NCBI RefSeq assembly: GCF_900091575.1
Contig: NZ_FMCR01000001.1
Location: 186,001-250,000, forward strand
Reading direction: 5' to 3'
DNA from: Micromonospora saelicesensis
GTDB lineage: Bacteria; Actinomycetota; Actinomycetes; Mycobacteriales; Micromonosporaceae
Length of the DNA: 64,000 nucleotides
Below, in pieces: positions 7,750-16,996 of this stretch. A program made the position numbers and the translations under genes. The notes beneath the pieces were generated by a model. The model worked only from the letters and a program-made list of their open reading frames with translations, had not been told where the DNA came from and made no database searches. Position 1 is the first letter of the stretch; the number at the start of each line of letters is the position of its first letter.

Positions 7750-9408
7750 CTAACGGATGGGCACGGTGGCGGTCACCGTGGCCTGGTCGATGTCGGTCGT
7801 TCGGGCGGTGATCTTCAGCTGCCACTCGCCGGGGGTCGGCAGGCTGATGTCGCCGTAGGCGTGACTGTCCGTCAACCGCAGCAACGGCACCTCGATCGGC
7901 TCGATCCCGGCCGAGGGCAGCGCGACTGTGGCCTTCCACTCCGCGACCAGCAGTGGCTGGTTGGCCTTGTCGTACGCGTACAGGTGCACCGAGTTGTTGC
8001 CCCGCTCGGCCGGGCTCACCTCGACCTCGACGGTCAGGAGCGGGCTGGAGAGTCTGGTGCTGAAGAAGCCGGACTCGGCCCCGGAGGAGGGGCCGGCCGC
8101 GGCGGTACGCGCGGGAGTGGTCTGGACGAGCGTGGCGGACACGGCCAGCACCACCACGGTGACTGCCAACTCCACCAGGACCGCCCGGCGCACCGGTGCC
8201 GGGCGTTGCGCCGCGACCCGGCTACGCACCAACTTCCGGGAGTACGCGGCCACGGCGATGACAATCGCGAACAGCCCGATCTTGGCGAGCAGCAAACGCC
8301 CGTACGTGGTGTCGAACAGCGCCTGCGGGGTGGCCACCTCGATCAGCGCCTGGACGGTGCCGGCCAGCAGCAGCGCCGAGACGGCGAGCGCCGCCCAGCG
8401 CGACCAGATCGGCAGGATCGCGCCCAACTCCCGCTCGTCGGCCTGGCGCAGCAGGAAGACGGCGAGCATGAGCAGACCGCCCAGCCAGACCGCCATGCTG
8501 CCCAGGTGGACCGCGTCGACCACCACGGAGACCGCCGGCGCCGGGGAGGCCGCCGGGTGCCCGGCCAGTGGCCAGGTCAGCAGGGCGGCGCCGCCGAGCA
8601 CGGCCAGGATGATCGCGTCCGCGCGGCCGGCGGGCCGGGCCAGCAGAGGGCGGAGCAGGAAGACGGACGCCGCCAGCAGGCCGAGTCGGACCAGGTGGGC
8701 GGCGCCGAAGGCGCTGCCGAACACGCTGCCGAACCCCTCGCCGGTGACGTCGAAGAGACCACCACCGGCCGTGTAGGGCACCTGCAACCACAGGTCGGCG
8801 AGGGTGGCGAAGGCAACCAGACCGAGGCCGGTCCAGGCCAGCCGGGTCGGCCCCCGCCGGGACAGCCGTCGCGGCCAGAGCGCCGCGAGCACCAGCGCCG
8901 GCCCGACCAGCAGCACCAGGCCCGCGTAGCCCAGGAAGCGGGCCACCTTCACCGCCGTGCCCACCACCGGGTTGGCGCGGCTGTCCGTGCCGGAGTCGAC
9001 GGGTGGGGTCGAGGGTGCGCCGACCGAGTAGGTGTACGCACCGGAGACCGGATGGCTGTCGGCGGAGATCACCCGGAAGCTGACCAGGTAGGTGCCGCGG
9101 GCGCCGGCCGGGTCCACCGGAATGGTCACCACACCGCCGCTGAACGACGGTTCACCCCGGTCGGCCCGGGAACCATCCGGCGCGATGACGCGGATCTTGC
9201 CCGGCACCTTGCGGACCGACTCGCTGAACGTGAGGACCACCTCGGACGGCCCGCTCGGCACGATGGAGGCGGCGGCCGGGCTGCTGCTCTCCAGCACCGC
9301 GTGGGCGCTGGCGGAGGTCGCTGGCGCGATCAACAAGGCGACGACGGTGACCAGGAGGCCGGCGGCTGCGGCCAGCCTGGCGGCCCAGCGGCGGGGGGCG
9401 ACAGTCAT
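7750..9408 (-). CDS. CopC-CopD fusion copper resistance/import protein
   Basis: About 552 residues. After a signal peptide ending TSASA, the mature N terminus HAVLESSSPA is the CopC copper-binding start. The CopC beta-sandwich runs to about residue 125 and includes a second conserved His in ISADSHPVSGAYTYSVG. The rest is the CopD membrane domain with about eight helices, including helix segments around AVWLGGLLMLAVFLL and SRWAALAVSALLLAGT. The soluble C-terminal part resembles YtkA-like beta domains (LLTVEVEVSPAERGNNSVHLYAYD). Starts at 9417 and 9408 are both possible; neither has a clear ribosome-binding site. It forms a copper unit with ycnI and diverges from an ECF sigma gene. Confidence 0.9.
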   Translation of the reverse strand: MTVAPRRWAARLAAAAGLLVTVVALLIAPATSASAHAVLESSSPAAASIVPSGPSEVVLTFSESVRKVPGKIRVIAPDGSRADRGEPSFSGGVVTIPVDPAGARGTYLVSFRVISADSHPVSGAYTYSVGAPSTPPVDSGTDSRANPVVGTAVKVARFLGYAGLVLLVGPALVLAALWPRRLSRRGPTRLAWTGLGLVAFATLADLWLQVPYTAGGGLFDVTGEGFGSVFGSAFGAAHLVRLGLLAASVFLLRPLLARPAGRADAIILAVLGGAALLTWPLAGHPAASPAPAVSVVVDAVHLGSMAVWLGGLLMLAVFLLRQADERELGAILPIWSRWAALAVSALLLAGTVQALIEVATPQALFDTTYGRLLLAKIGLFAIVIAVAAYSRKLVRSRVAAQRPAPVRRAVLVELAVTVVVLAVSATLVQTTPARTAAAGPSSGAESGFFSTRLSSPLLTVEVEVSPAERGNNSVHLYAYDKANQPLLVAEWKATVALPSAGIEPIEVPLLRLTDSHAYGDISLPTPGEWQLKITARTTDIDQATVTATVPIR

Positions 9409-9490
9409 GCCGGCCATGGTCGCCGATGGGTGTCCCATTCGGCGACCCGAGGGGGGTGGTCGCTTCCGTGGTCGCACGTCATGAACTGGT

Positions 9491-9518
9491 AGTCGGCCCG
9501 GGTCGGGGAAAAGTTCCC
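9491..9518 (-). promoter_or_regulatory. Candidate ECF-type promoter for the copper genes
   Basis: On the minus strand GGGAAC (complement of 9513-9518) is separated by 17 bases from CGACT (complement of 9491-9495). This resembles the GGAAC / CGT layout of many ECF promoters and points toward copCD-ycnI. The same segment also contains the dyad GGGAA-AAG-TTCCC at 9506-9518. The match was made by eye only. Confidence 0.3.
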
Positions 9519-9589
9519 GACGTGGCGCAGACCATCCAAGGGCTGAACGACCCTGACGCGCCGCCGACTGCCGCGTAACCTGGTGTGTC

Positions 9590-10180
9590 GTGATCCCTGT
9601 CCCGCGTGACTCCGGTGCCGCCGGTCCGGCAGAGCCGGTCGACGAGGTCGCCCGGGACCCGGCAACCGAGTGGGCGCTGACCGCCCGCGACGGTGACCCC
9701 ACCGCCCAGGCGGCGTTCGTCCGGCTGACCCAGGCCGAGGTCTGGCGGTTCGCCGCCGCCCTGGTCGACCCGGACAGCGCCGACGACCTGACCCAGGAGA
9801 CCTACCTGCGGGCGTTCCGGGCACTGCCCGCCTTCGAGGGTCGCTCCAGCGCCCGCACCTGGCTGCTCGGCATCGCCCGGCGGGCCTGCGCCGACCACCT
9901 GCGCACGGTCGTCAGGCGGCGGCGGCTCGACGAGCGCCTGGCGGCGAACGCGTACACCGACCGACCGCACCCGGACCCGGCCGGCCAGTTCGGTGCCGCC
10001 GACCTGGTCCGTCGCCTCGGCCCCGAGCGGCGCTCCGCGTTCGTGCTCACCCAACTGCTCGGCCTGTCGTACGCCGAGGCCGCCGCCGTCGAAGGGGTGC
10101 CGGTGGGCACCATCCGGTCCCGGGTCGCCCGCGCCCGAGACGACCTGGTCGAGGCGGTCGGCGACGCCCTGGCCGGCTGA
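9590..10180 (+). CDS. ECF-family RNA polymerase sigma factor
   Basis: A 196-residue sigma-70 family protein starting at GTG. Region 2 covers about residues 35-105 (ADDLTQETYLRAFRALPAFEGRSSARTWLLGIARR) and region 4 about 130-190, with the helix-turn-helix LLGLSYAEAAAVEGVPVGTIRSRVARARDDL. The N-terminal 30 residues are an unstructured-looking extension. No anti-sigma gene follows. Instead a MauE-like membrane protein, a DsbA-like protein and another membrane protein come next, all closely spaced, and copper genes lie divergently. A role in copper or thiol stress is inferred from context only. Confidence 0.9.
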   Translation: MIPVPRDSGAAGPAEPVDEVARDPATEWALTARDGDPTAQAAFVRLTQAEVWRFAAALVDPDSADDLTQETYLRAFRALPAFEGRSSARTWLLGIARRACADHLRTVVRRRRLDERLAANAYTDRPHPDPAGQFGAADLVRRLGPERRSAFVLTQLLGLSYAEAAAVEGVPVGTIRSRVARARDDLVEAVGDALAG

Positions 10181-10212
10181 ACGCGGAACTTCCGGCGCGG
10201 ATGGGACGACAA

Positions 10213-10737
10213 ATGAGCGTGACAGCACCTTCCACCCGAGGCCACCGTTGGCCAGTGGTCCGCCCGTGGCTCGGCATCGCGGCCCGACTCGGCCTCGCCG
10301 CCGTCTGGCTGGTCGCCGGCGCGTCGAAGGTCAGCGACCTCGCCGCCTCCGGGCGGGCGGTCAACGCGTACCAGGTGATGCCGTACGACGTGGCGACCGT
10401 GATCGGCGCGGCGCTGCCCTTCGTCGAACTGGCGTTGGGCGTGCTGCTGCTGCTCGGGCTGGCCACCCGGCTCGTCGCCGGGGTGTCCGCCGCGCTGCTG
10501 GTGGTCTTCATCGCGGGGATCGCCTCGGCCTGGGCGCGTGGGTTGGCCATCGACTGCGGCTGCTTCGGCAGCGGCGGGCAGCTGGCCGCAGGGCAGGCAC
10601 CCAGTTACCTCCCGGAGATCCTCCGGGACCTGGGATTCTTGGTTCTGGCCGGATTTCTGCTGATCTGGCCACGTACGCCGGTATCGGTGGACGGGTGGGT
10701 GTCCGGCGAACCCGTTGTGGAGGACGAGGATGAGTAG
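10213..10737 (+). CDS. MauE/DoxX-like membrane protein
   Basis: About 174 residues with four membrane helices. It resembles the MauE family (methylamine utilisation, thought to help electron supply for disulfide formation), with conserved VWLVAGASKVSDLAASGRAVNAYQVMP and the paired cysteines in AIDCGCFGSGG. ATG codons at 10201 and 10213 are both possible and neither has a strong ribosome-binding site. It ends inside the start of the DsbA-like gene (8-base overlap), so translation is probably coupled. MauE next to a thioredoxin-fold oxidase suggests a VKOR/DsbB-like redox partner; that is inference. Confidence 0.8.
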   Translation: MSVTAPSTRGHRWPVVRPWLGIAARLGLAAVWLVAGASKVSDLAASGRAVNAYQVMPYDVATVIGAALPFVELALGVLLLLGLATRLVAGVSAALLVVFIAGIASAWARGLAIDCGCFGSGGQLAAGQAPSYLPEILRDLGFLVLAGFLLIWPRTPVSVDGWVSGEPVVEDEDE

Positions 10738-11446
10738 TCGCAAGGGGCAGCGGGACGCCGCCCGGGTGGTCCGCGAGCAGTTGGCCCGCGAGCGGCGCCG
10801 CCGCCGCACGATCTGGGTCTCCGCCGCCGCGGTCGTCGTCCTGGTCATCGCCGGCGTCATCGGCTGGGCCGTCTGGTCCAACCAGCGCTCCGACAGCTTC
10901 ACCACCCCACCCGGCGCCAACGCGGAGGGCACCGGCATCGTCACCGGCGGCGGGCCGGTCACCGTCGACGTCTACGAGGACTTCCTCTGCCCGGCCTGCA
11001 AGCAGTTCGAGCAGGCCAGCGGGTCCACGCTCGAACAGTTGGTGGCCGAGAACAAGGCGAAGGTGGTCTACCACCCGGTCGCGTACCTCAACCGTTTCTC
11101 CACCACCGACTACTCCACCCGCTCCTCGGCCGCCTCCGGCTGCGCGGCGGCGGGCGGCAAGTACCACGAGTACGCCAAGGCGCTCTTCGCCCAGCAGCCG
11201 CCGGAGGGCAGCGCCGGGCTCACCGACGACAAGCTCATCGACATCGGCACCAGCGTGGGCCTCGACCGGGGCTCCTTCGGCAGCTGCGTCAAGGACGGCA
11301 CGTACAAGAGTTGGACCGAACACGTCACCGAAGACGCCAGCCAGAGCAACGTCACCGGCACGCCAACCGTCAAGGTCAACGGTCAACCCGTCGAGAACCC
11401 CACCCCGGACGCTCTCACCGCAGCCGTGGCGGCGGCCGGCAAGTGA
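10730..11446 (+). CDS. Membrane-anchored DsbA-like thioredoxin-fold protein
   Basis: A 238-residue protein with a basic cytoplasmic N terminus, one membrane helix (about residues 28-48) and an extracytoplasmic DsbA-like domain. The redox motif CPAC (Cys87, Cys90) lies in YEDFLCPACKQFEQ. The cis-Pro region is NVTGTPTVKVNGQ near the C terminus. The start ATG has GAGGACGAGG just upstream, inside the MauE-like gene. Two further cysteines (in SGCAAAGG and GSCVKDG) could form a structural disulfide. It probably acts as a thiol oxidase or protein-folding factor outside the membrane with the MauE-like partner. Confidence 0.88.
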   Translation: MSSRKGQRDAARVVREQLARERRRRRTIWVSAAAVVVLVIAGVIGWAVWSNQRSDSFTTPPGANAEGTGIVTGGGPVTVDVYEDFLCPACKQFEQASGSTLEQLVAENKAKVVYHPVAYLNRFSTTDYSTRSSAASGCAAAGGKYHEYAKALFAQQPPEGSAGLTDDKLIDIGTSVGLDRGSFGSCVKDGTYKSWTEHVTEDASQSNVTGTPTVKVNGQPVENPTPDALTAAVAAAGK

Positions 11447-12538
11447 TCCGTACCCTGCTGGGCCGCGCCGGCCTGATCGCCGCCGCAGCCGGCCTGGTGA
11501 CAGTGATCAGCGCGGCGCCCGCCGCCGCGCACGGCGCGGACGCACCGGACGGCACCGACTACCGCACCCGGACCACCGGAGTCGCACCCGCGCGGCCGGG
11601 GCTTGAGGTACGCGTCATCGAGGCGGGCGCCCGACTGGAGCTGACCAACCGCACCGGCCGCACCATCGAGGTCATCGGCTACTCCGGCGAGCCGTACCTG
11701 CGCGTCGGCCCGGACGGGGTCTTCGAGAACAGCCACTCCCCCGCCACGTACCTGAACCGCACCATCGCCGGGGACACCTCGCTCCCGGCCGAGGCGGACC
11801 CGGCCGCCGCACCCTCCTGGCAACGGATCGACGACGGCACCACGGCCCGCTGGCACGACCAGCGCGCGCTGTGGCAGGAGTCGGCACCACCGGCCGCGGT
11901 ACGCGCCGCACCGGACCGCGAGCACCGGGTCCGGGACTGGACGATCCCGCTGCGCGACGGCACCGACCCGGTGGTGATCGGCGGCACGCTGGACTGGGTG
12001 CCGCCGCCGGACGCGTACACCTGGTGGGCCGTGACCATCGTTGGGCTGCTCGCGGTGGGCGCCCTCGGCCTGTTCGCCGCCACCGCCTCGGCCGGCCCAC
12101 GCGCGCTGTCCGCGCTCGGCGCGTTGCTGATCGTCGGCGGCGCGCTGGCCGTCGGGTACCCGGTGGGACGGGAGTTGGACGCGGGCGCCCAGGGCGTGGG
12201 CGGGGTGCTGGTCGGGCTGCTCTCCGGGCAGATCTGGTCCCTGTTCACCGGCCTCGGCGCGATCGCCGCCGGTTGGTACGCGCTGAGCCGCCGCCCGGCC
12301 GCCGACTTCGTGGTCGCGTTGGCAGGGGCCTGCCTGGCGCTCTTCGCCGGAGCGTCGAACGCCGCCGTGTTCTCCCGCGCCATCGCCCCGGTGCCCTGGT
12401 CACCCGCGGCCGCCCGGGTGATGGTGGCGCTCTTCCTGATCACCGGCGCCGGCGCGACAGCCGCCGGCATCCTGCGCCTACACGCAACTTCCCGCACCAC
12501 CACCGCGGCACCGCGGGTGGAGACAGCCGAGAGTGGGT

Positions 12539-12555
<17 letters not shown>
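11443..12555 (+). CDS. Exported multi-pass membrane protein, function unknown
   Basis: A 370-residue protein starting at a GTG that shares four bases with the stop of the DsbA-like gene. It has a signal peptide ending APAAAHG, an extracytoplasmic domain of about 150 residues (LEVRVIEAGARLELTNRTGRTIEVIGYSGE) and then seven or so membrane helices. The His at the predicted mature end and the setting beside CopC/CopD and YcnI suggest a role with metal or redox, but no named function is supported. Its last 17 bases overlap the convergent cbiO gene. Confidence 0.65.
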
Positions 12556-13293
<738 letters not shown>

Positions 13294-13297
<4 letters not shown>

Positions 13298-14064
13298 GAC
13301 AGCACGACGGCGGTGGCGGCGATGGAGGCCGCCAACACCGGCACTGTCGCCGCGACCAGCCACTGACCGGCGCTCGCCGCACCCTCGCCCTGCCACACGG
13401 CGGGCATCCGCCCGGTGTAACCCCGGGACAGCATCGCCAGATAGACCCGCTCGCCACGCTCGAAGGCGCGCAGGAACAACGCCCCGATCCCGGCGGCGAA
13501 GCCGCGCAGCTGCCACAGGAAACGCGGGTCGTCGCCCCGGGAGATCCGGGCCACCCGCATCCGCCGCGCCTCGCCGACCAGCACGTCGAGGTAGCGCAGC
13601 ATGAACGTGGCGATCTGGGTGAACACCTGCGGGCAGTGCAGCCGGTCCAGCCCCACGATCAGGTCCCGTGTCGTGGTGGTCGCGGCGAGCAGCAGCGAGG
13701 CGAGCACCCCCAGGGTGCCCTTGGCCAGGATGTTCCACGCGCCGTGCAGCCCGTCCTCGGACAGCCGCAGGCCCAGCACCTCGACCCGGTCGCCGCTGCC
13801 GAGGAACGGCAGGGCGACCGCGAACAGCACGAACGGCAGCTCGATCAACGCCCGGCTGAGCAACCACCGTGGGCCCACCCGGGCCAGCGCCGCCACCGCC
13901 GCCACCAGCACGGCGTACGCGCCGAAGGCCCAGAACGCCTCGCGTGGAGTGGCCACCACGGCGAGGGTGAAGACCACCATCGCCACGATCTTGACCTCGG
14001 GCGGGAGCCGGTGCACCGGCGAGTCCGACTCGCGGTACAGCACGTGCCCGTGACCGGCCCCCAT
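13294..14064 (-). CDS. cbiQ: Energy-coupling factor transporter transmembrane protein
   Basis: A 256-residue membrane protein, the T component linking the CbiO ATPase to the CbiM substrate subunit. It begins with a cytoplasmic stretch (SDSPVHRLPPEVKIVAM) and has about five hydrophobic segments. The coupling motif ARISRGDD, of the Ala-Arg-Gly type, is present, and ERGERVYLAMLSRGYTG is the second conserved cytoplasmic helix. The gene is 14 bases downstream of the PDGLE gene. Confidence 0.93.
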
Positions 14065-14078
14065 CCGCGTACCCCTGC

Positions 14079-14504
14079 TCAGCTGGCCGCGTCGGCGCGG
14101 CGCCGGACGTCGGCGGACGTCGCGGGGTCGCTCCCGGTGGGCGTCGCCGAGTCAGCGTCGGTCGGCGTGCCGCCGCGACGGCGCAGCAGCCAGAACCCGC
14201 CGGCCCCGATCGCGAAGGTGACCAGCACTCCGAGCACCCCGGACAGGCCGGTGGAGACGAAGCTGTTCCGCACGCCCCGTACGCCGTAGTCGGCGAGCGG
14301 ACTGTCGGCCAACTCGTGGTCACGGGCCTGCTGAGCCGGGCAACTCCCCCCGACGATGTTGTCGTCGGCGTCGACGGTGCAGCCCTTGAGCAGGGACGAG
14401 TCCAGTCCATCCGGGTGGGAGGAGGCGTAGTTGCTCACCACGCCGGCGAGCAGCAGGGCGACCAGCAGGCCACCGGCCAGGAAGGCCCAGGAGCGGTTCT
14501 TCAT
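14079..14504 (-). CDS. PDGLE-domain protein (CbiN-like subunit)
   Basis: A 141-residue protein with an N-terminal membrane helix, the motif SSHPDGLDSSLLKGC matching the PDGLE domain, and a second membrane helix (about residues 88-110) before a charged tail. Such proteins stand in the CbiN position of cobalt/nickel ECF transporters. The ATG overlaps the cbiM stop codon (ATGA). The cysteines in KGCTVDADDN and GGSCPAQQ are predicted on the outer side. Confidence 0.85.
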   Translation of the reverse strand: MKNRSWAFLAGGLLVALLLAGVVSNYASSHPDGLDSSLLKGCTVDADDNIVGGSCPAQQARDHELADSPLADYGVRGVRNSFVSTGLSGVLGVLVTFAIGAGGFWLLRRRGGTPTDADSATPTGSDPATSADVRRRADAAS

Positions 14505-15202
14505 CGGACACCTCCGGCGACCGGGACGGCGGGGGCGGCGGGCGCGCGCAGGGATCGCAGCGCGTACACCAGGTCGGGGCGGACCTTCGCGACGGTGAGC
14601 ACCGTGGTCGCGGTGATCAGGCCCTCGCCGATGCCGATCAGCAGGTGGACGCCGGCCATCGTGCCGGCCAGGCCACCAAGGTTGTTGCCCAGGTCGGTGG
14701 TGCCACCCAGCCAGTACTCCAGGACGAAGCCCTGCGACGCCACCACCACGCTGACCGTCGCGGCGACGAACGCGGTCACGGCCAGACCGGCCCGCGTGCG
14801 GGGCAGCACCCGCAACATCAGCGCGATCAGCGCGTACGCCGCGGCGGTACCGAGCAACGCCATGTTCGTGATGTTGAGGCCGAGCATCGCCACGCCGCCG
14901 TCGCCGAAGATCAGTGCCTGTACGACCAGCACCACGGCCACGCAGAGCGCGCCGACCCACGGGCCGACCAGCATGGCGGCGAGCGCGCCACCGAGCAGGT
15001 GACCACTGACACCGGCCGTGAAGATCGGGAAGTTGAGCATCTGGACGGCGAAGATGAACGCCGCCACCAGGCCGGCCATCGGGGCCAGCCGGTCGTCCAG
15101 GTCGCGCCGGCCGCGCAGAACGCAGGCGGTGAGCGCGGCAAGAGCGAGCGCAGCGAAGATCGCTGCCACGGGACCGTCGATGATCCCGTTCGAGATGTGC
15201 AT
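14501..15202 (-). CDS. cbiM: Cobalt/nickel ECF transporter substrate-binding membrane protein
   Basis: A 233-residue membrane protein, the S component. The ATG giving an N terminus MHISNGIIDG is chosen because CbiM/NikM proteins use Met1-His2 with a further His (NFPIFTAGVSGHLLGGALAA) to bind the metal. An upstream in-frame start would bury this motif, so it is rejected. Six to seven hydrophobic helices follow. A hairpin-capable 75-base leader and a 35-bp palindrome lie upstream. Cobalt and nickel cannot be told apart from sequence. Confidence 0.93.
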   Translation of the reverse strand: MHISNGIIDGPVAAIFAALALAALTACVLRGRRDLDDRLAPMAGLVAAFIFAVQMLNFPIFTAGVSGHLLGGALAAMLVGPWVGALCVAVVLVVQALIFGDGGVAMLGLNITNMALLGTAAAYALIALMLRVLPRTRAGLAVTAFVAATVSVVVASQGFVLEYWLGGTTDLGNNLGGLAGTMAGVHLLIGIGEGLITATTVLTVAKVRPDLVYALRSLRAPAAPAVPVAGGVR

Positions 15203-15276
15203 CGCCAGTGTCTCCACGCGACCTCCCACGCGTCAGCGGGCCCGACCGGGCCGGCGTGGGTCAGCCTATTTCCCAA

Positions 15277-15311
15277 CCATCGTTGTTGCCAGACTCTGGC
15301 AACAACGATGG
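15277..15311. promoter_or_regulatory. 35-bp perfect palindrome upstream of cbiM (operator candidate)
   Basis: Two 17-base arms (left arm CCATCGTTGTTGCCAGA) are exact reverse complements around a single central C at 15294. It lies between divergent cbiM (start 15202) and bcp (start 15416). A metal-sensing repressor site for the transporter is the simplest reading. A hairpin terminator is less likely because no gene ends here. Confidence 0.6.
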
Positions 15312-15415
15312 GCTTGATCACTCCAGGTCAGGCCCCGCGGCCCGCGCCGTACCCCCACACGCCGACGCGTCGCGCCGGCCGCGGCGCTCGCCGGCACGGC
15401 GGTAGGGTCGGGGCC

Positions 15416-15892
15416 ATGACCTCGCCCGACCGCCTCTCCCCCGGTGACCCCGCGCCCGAGTTCACCCTCGCCACCGACACCGGCGACCAGCTCTCCCTCG
15501 CCGACCTACGAGGTCGCAAGGTCGTCCTGTACGCCTACCCGGCCGCGATGACCCCCGGCTGCACCAAGCAGGCCTGCGACTTCCGCGACTCGCTCGCCTC
15601 ACTCCAGGCCGCCGGCTACGAGGTCGTCGGCATCTCCCCGGACAAGCCGGAGAAGCTGGCGAAGTTCCGCGAGCGCGACGCCATCACCTTCCCGCTCGTG
15701 TCGGACCCGGACAAGTCGGTGCTGACCGCCTACGGCGCGTACGGCGAGAAGCAGCTCTACGGCAAGACCGTCACCGGCGTGATCCGCTCGACGTTCGTGA
15801 TCGACGCCGACGGCAAGGTCGAGCGGGCGCTCTACAACGTCAAGGCCACCGGGCACGTCGCCAAGCTTCGCCGCGACCTCGGCCTGGACTGA
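15416..15892 (+). CDS. bcp: Peroxiredoxin, Bcp/PrxQ type
   Basis: A 158-residue cytoplasmic thiol peroxidase that reduces hydroperoxides using thioredoxin. The peroxidatic Cys49 is in TPGCTKQACDFRD and the resolving Cys54 is five residues on, the atypical 2-Cys pattern of PrxQ. The AhpC/TSA fold covers the whole length, with ISPDKPEKLAKF and STFVIDADGKVE. The first residue of the usual PGxxTPGC start is replaced (AAMTPGC). It is the only gene on its transcript as far as can be seen. Confidence 0.93.
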   Translation: MTSPDRLSPGDPAPEFTLATDTGDQLSLADLRGRKVVLYAYPAAMTPGCTKQACDFRDSLASLQAAGYEVVGISPDKPEKLAKFRERDAITFPLVSDPDKSVLTAYGAYGEKQLYGKTVTGVIRSTFVIDADGKVERALYNVKATGHVAKLRRDLGLD

Positions 15893-15922
15893 CCTGTCGT
15901 ACCGGATCGCTACGGTCCGTCA

Positions 15923-16846
15923 GTGGTTCGATACAAGTACACGCCCGAAGCGCTGGCCGCCGCTGCCGCCGTCGCCCGCAACATCACCGAGGTGATGCGG
16001 TTGCTCGGCGTACGCGTCAGCGGTGGCTCGCACGCGCACATCAGCCGGCAGCTCAAGCGGTTCGGCATCGACACGTCGCACTTCACGAGGCAGGCCCACA
16101 ACAAGGGGCGGCGTGGCGAACGGCGCACCACATCCGCGCAGCTCCTGGTTGTGCTGCCCGACGGGTCCCGCCGGACGCCCGGCGTGCGGTTGAAGTGGGC
16201 GCTGGGCACACTCGGCGTGCCGGAGGAGTGCGAGGGCTGTGGGATAGGGCCGGTCTGGCAAGGCGCGTCGCTCATCCTGCACGTCGACCACATCAACGGG
16301 GACTTCCTCGACAACCGGCCACCGAACCTGCGGCTCCTCTGCCCGAACTGCCACAGCCAGACCGCGACCTACGCCGGGCGAGGAAAACGGCCTTCCGACC
16401 TCCCCATCCTCACGACGCCAACCGATGGGGAGGAACGCTACGGCGGGACGACCGGCTCCGATCGCCGACCGGCCACCCGGAGGGAACTCGTCGACCTGTT
16501 CGGTCGGGTCGACGCACAGCAGGTGACGGCCCTGGAGGCGGCACGGCAGTTGGGCTGGACTCCGGCGTGTCTGCACAAGGTTCGGCGAAGGCTCGAGCAG
16601 GACGGCCTGTTGAAGCCGCGTCCGAGCCGCGGTTGGCGTTCGATGGCTCATCGCGACGCGGTGATAGAACAGGCACTGGCGCACCCGGATGTCGGACCGA
16701 AGCGGCTGTCCGCCGTTCTGCGCAATCTCCCTGGTGGGGGATGCAGAGTTGGTCACGGCACGATCTCGACCATCCTCAAGGAGGCCGGGCTCAACACCGC
16801 CGAAGCCAGACACTCTAAACTCAGGGAGTTGGCGGGAGTGGCGTAA
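15923..16846 (+). CDS. HNH endonuclease domain protein, 3' end inside tRNA-Leu
   Basis: A 307-residue protein starting at GTG. Residues 1-60 look like a DNA-binding helical domain (ITEVMRLLGVRVSGGSHAHISRQLKRFGIDTSHF). The HNH ββα-metal nuclease follows at about 100-155 with ECEGC, LHVDHINGDFLDNRPPNL and LCPNCHSQT, so both zinc-ligand CxxC pairs and the catalytic His-Asn-His set are present. The C-terminal half has another helix-turn-helix-like segment (TALEAARQLGWTPACLHKVRRRL). The last 15 bases, with the TAA stop, lie inside the tRNA-Leu gene. Gene class is often mobile or intron/phage related, but no mobile partner is seen. Confidence 0.85.
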   Translation: MVRYKYTPEALAAAAAVARNITEVMRLLGVRVSGGSHAHISRQLKRFGIDTSHFTRQAHNKGRRGERRTTSAQLLVVLPDGSRRTPGVRLKWALGTLGVPEECEGCGIGPVWQGASLILHVDHINGDFLDNRPPNLRLLCPNCHSQTATYAGRGKRPSDLPILTTPTDGEERYGGTTGSDRRPATRRELVDLFGRVDAQQVTALEAARQLGWTPACLHKVRRRLEQDGLLKPRPSRGWRSMAHRDAVIEQALAHPDVGPKRLSAVLRNLPGGGCRVGHGTISTILKEAGLNTAEARHSKLRELAGVA

Positions 16847-16914
16847 CGGCAGCCGCGCAGGTCTTAGGAACCTGTATCCGGAAGGATGTGGGGGTTCGAA
16901 TCCCCTCTCCCGCA
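16832..16914 (+). tRNA. tRNA-Leu (anticodon TAG)
   Basis: An 83-base class II tRNA with acceptor GCGGGAG / CTCCCGC, anticodon loop CTTAGGA giving TAG, a long variable arm and T-arm GGTTCGAATCC. Discriminator A is at 16914 and CCA is not encoded, unlike the other two tRNAs here. Its first 15 bases are also the end of the upstream HNH reading frame. Confidence 0.95.
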
Positions 16915-16996
16915 CAGGGCAACGAAAACCACGTGCTGAACGGCGGTTGTCGGGCGCGTCACTGTCGCGGGTCGTGGCCCTGGTCGTTGGGTCAGG

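Noticed and set aside
14504..14960. A longer frame for the PDGLE protein beginning within cbiM
   Set aside because: The extra N-terminal part is antisense-like Arg/Gly text in a different frame of cbiM; the ATG at 14504 gives a proper signal-anchor helix and the ATGA overlap with cbiM.
15203..15276. Possible cobalamin riboswitch in the cbiM leader
   Set aside because: The leader is only about 75 bases, far too short for the aptamer, and no B12-box-like sequence was found. The palindrome is a better control candidate.
16832..16914. tRNA-Leu as the attachment site of an integrated element
   Set aside because: No integrase, no repeated tRNA 3' end and no change of gene content on either side. 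The overlap is at the 5' side of the tRNA, while integrases normally use the 3' part.
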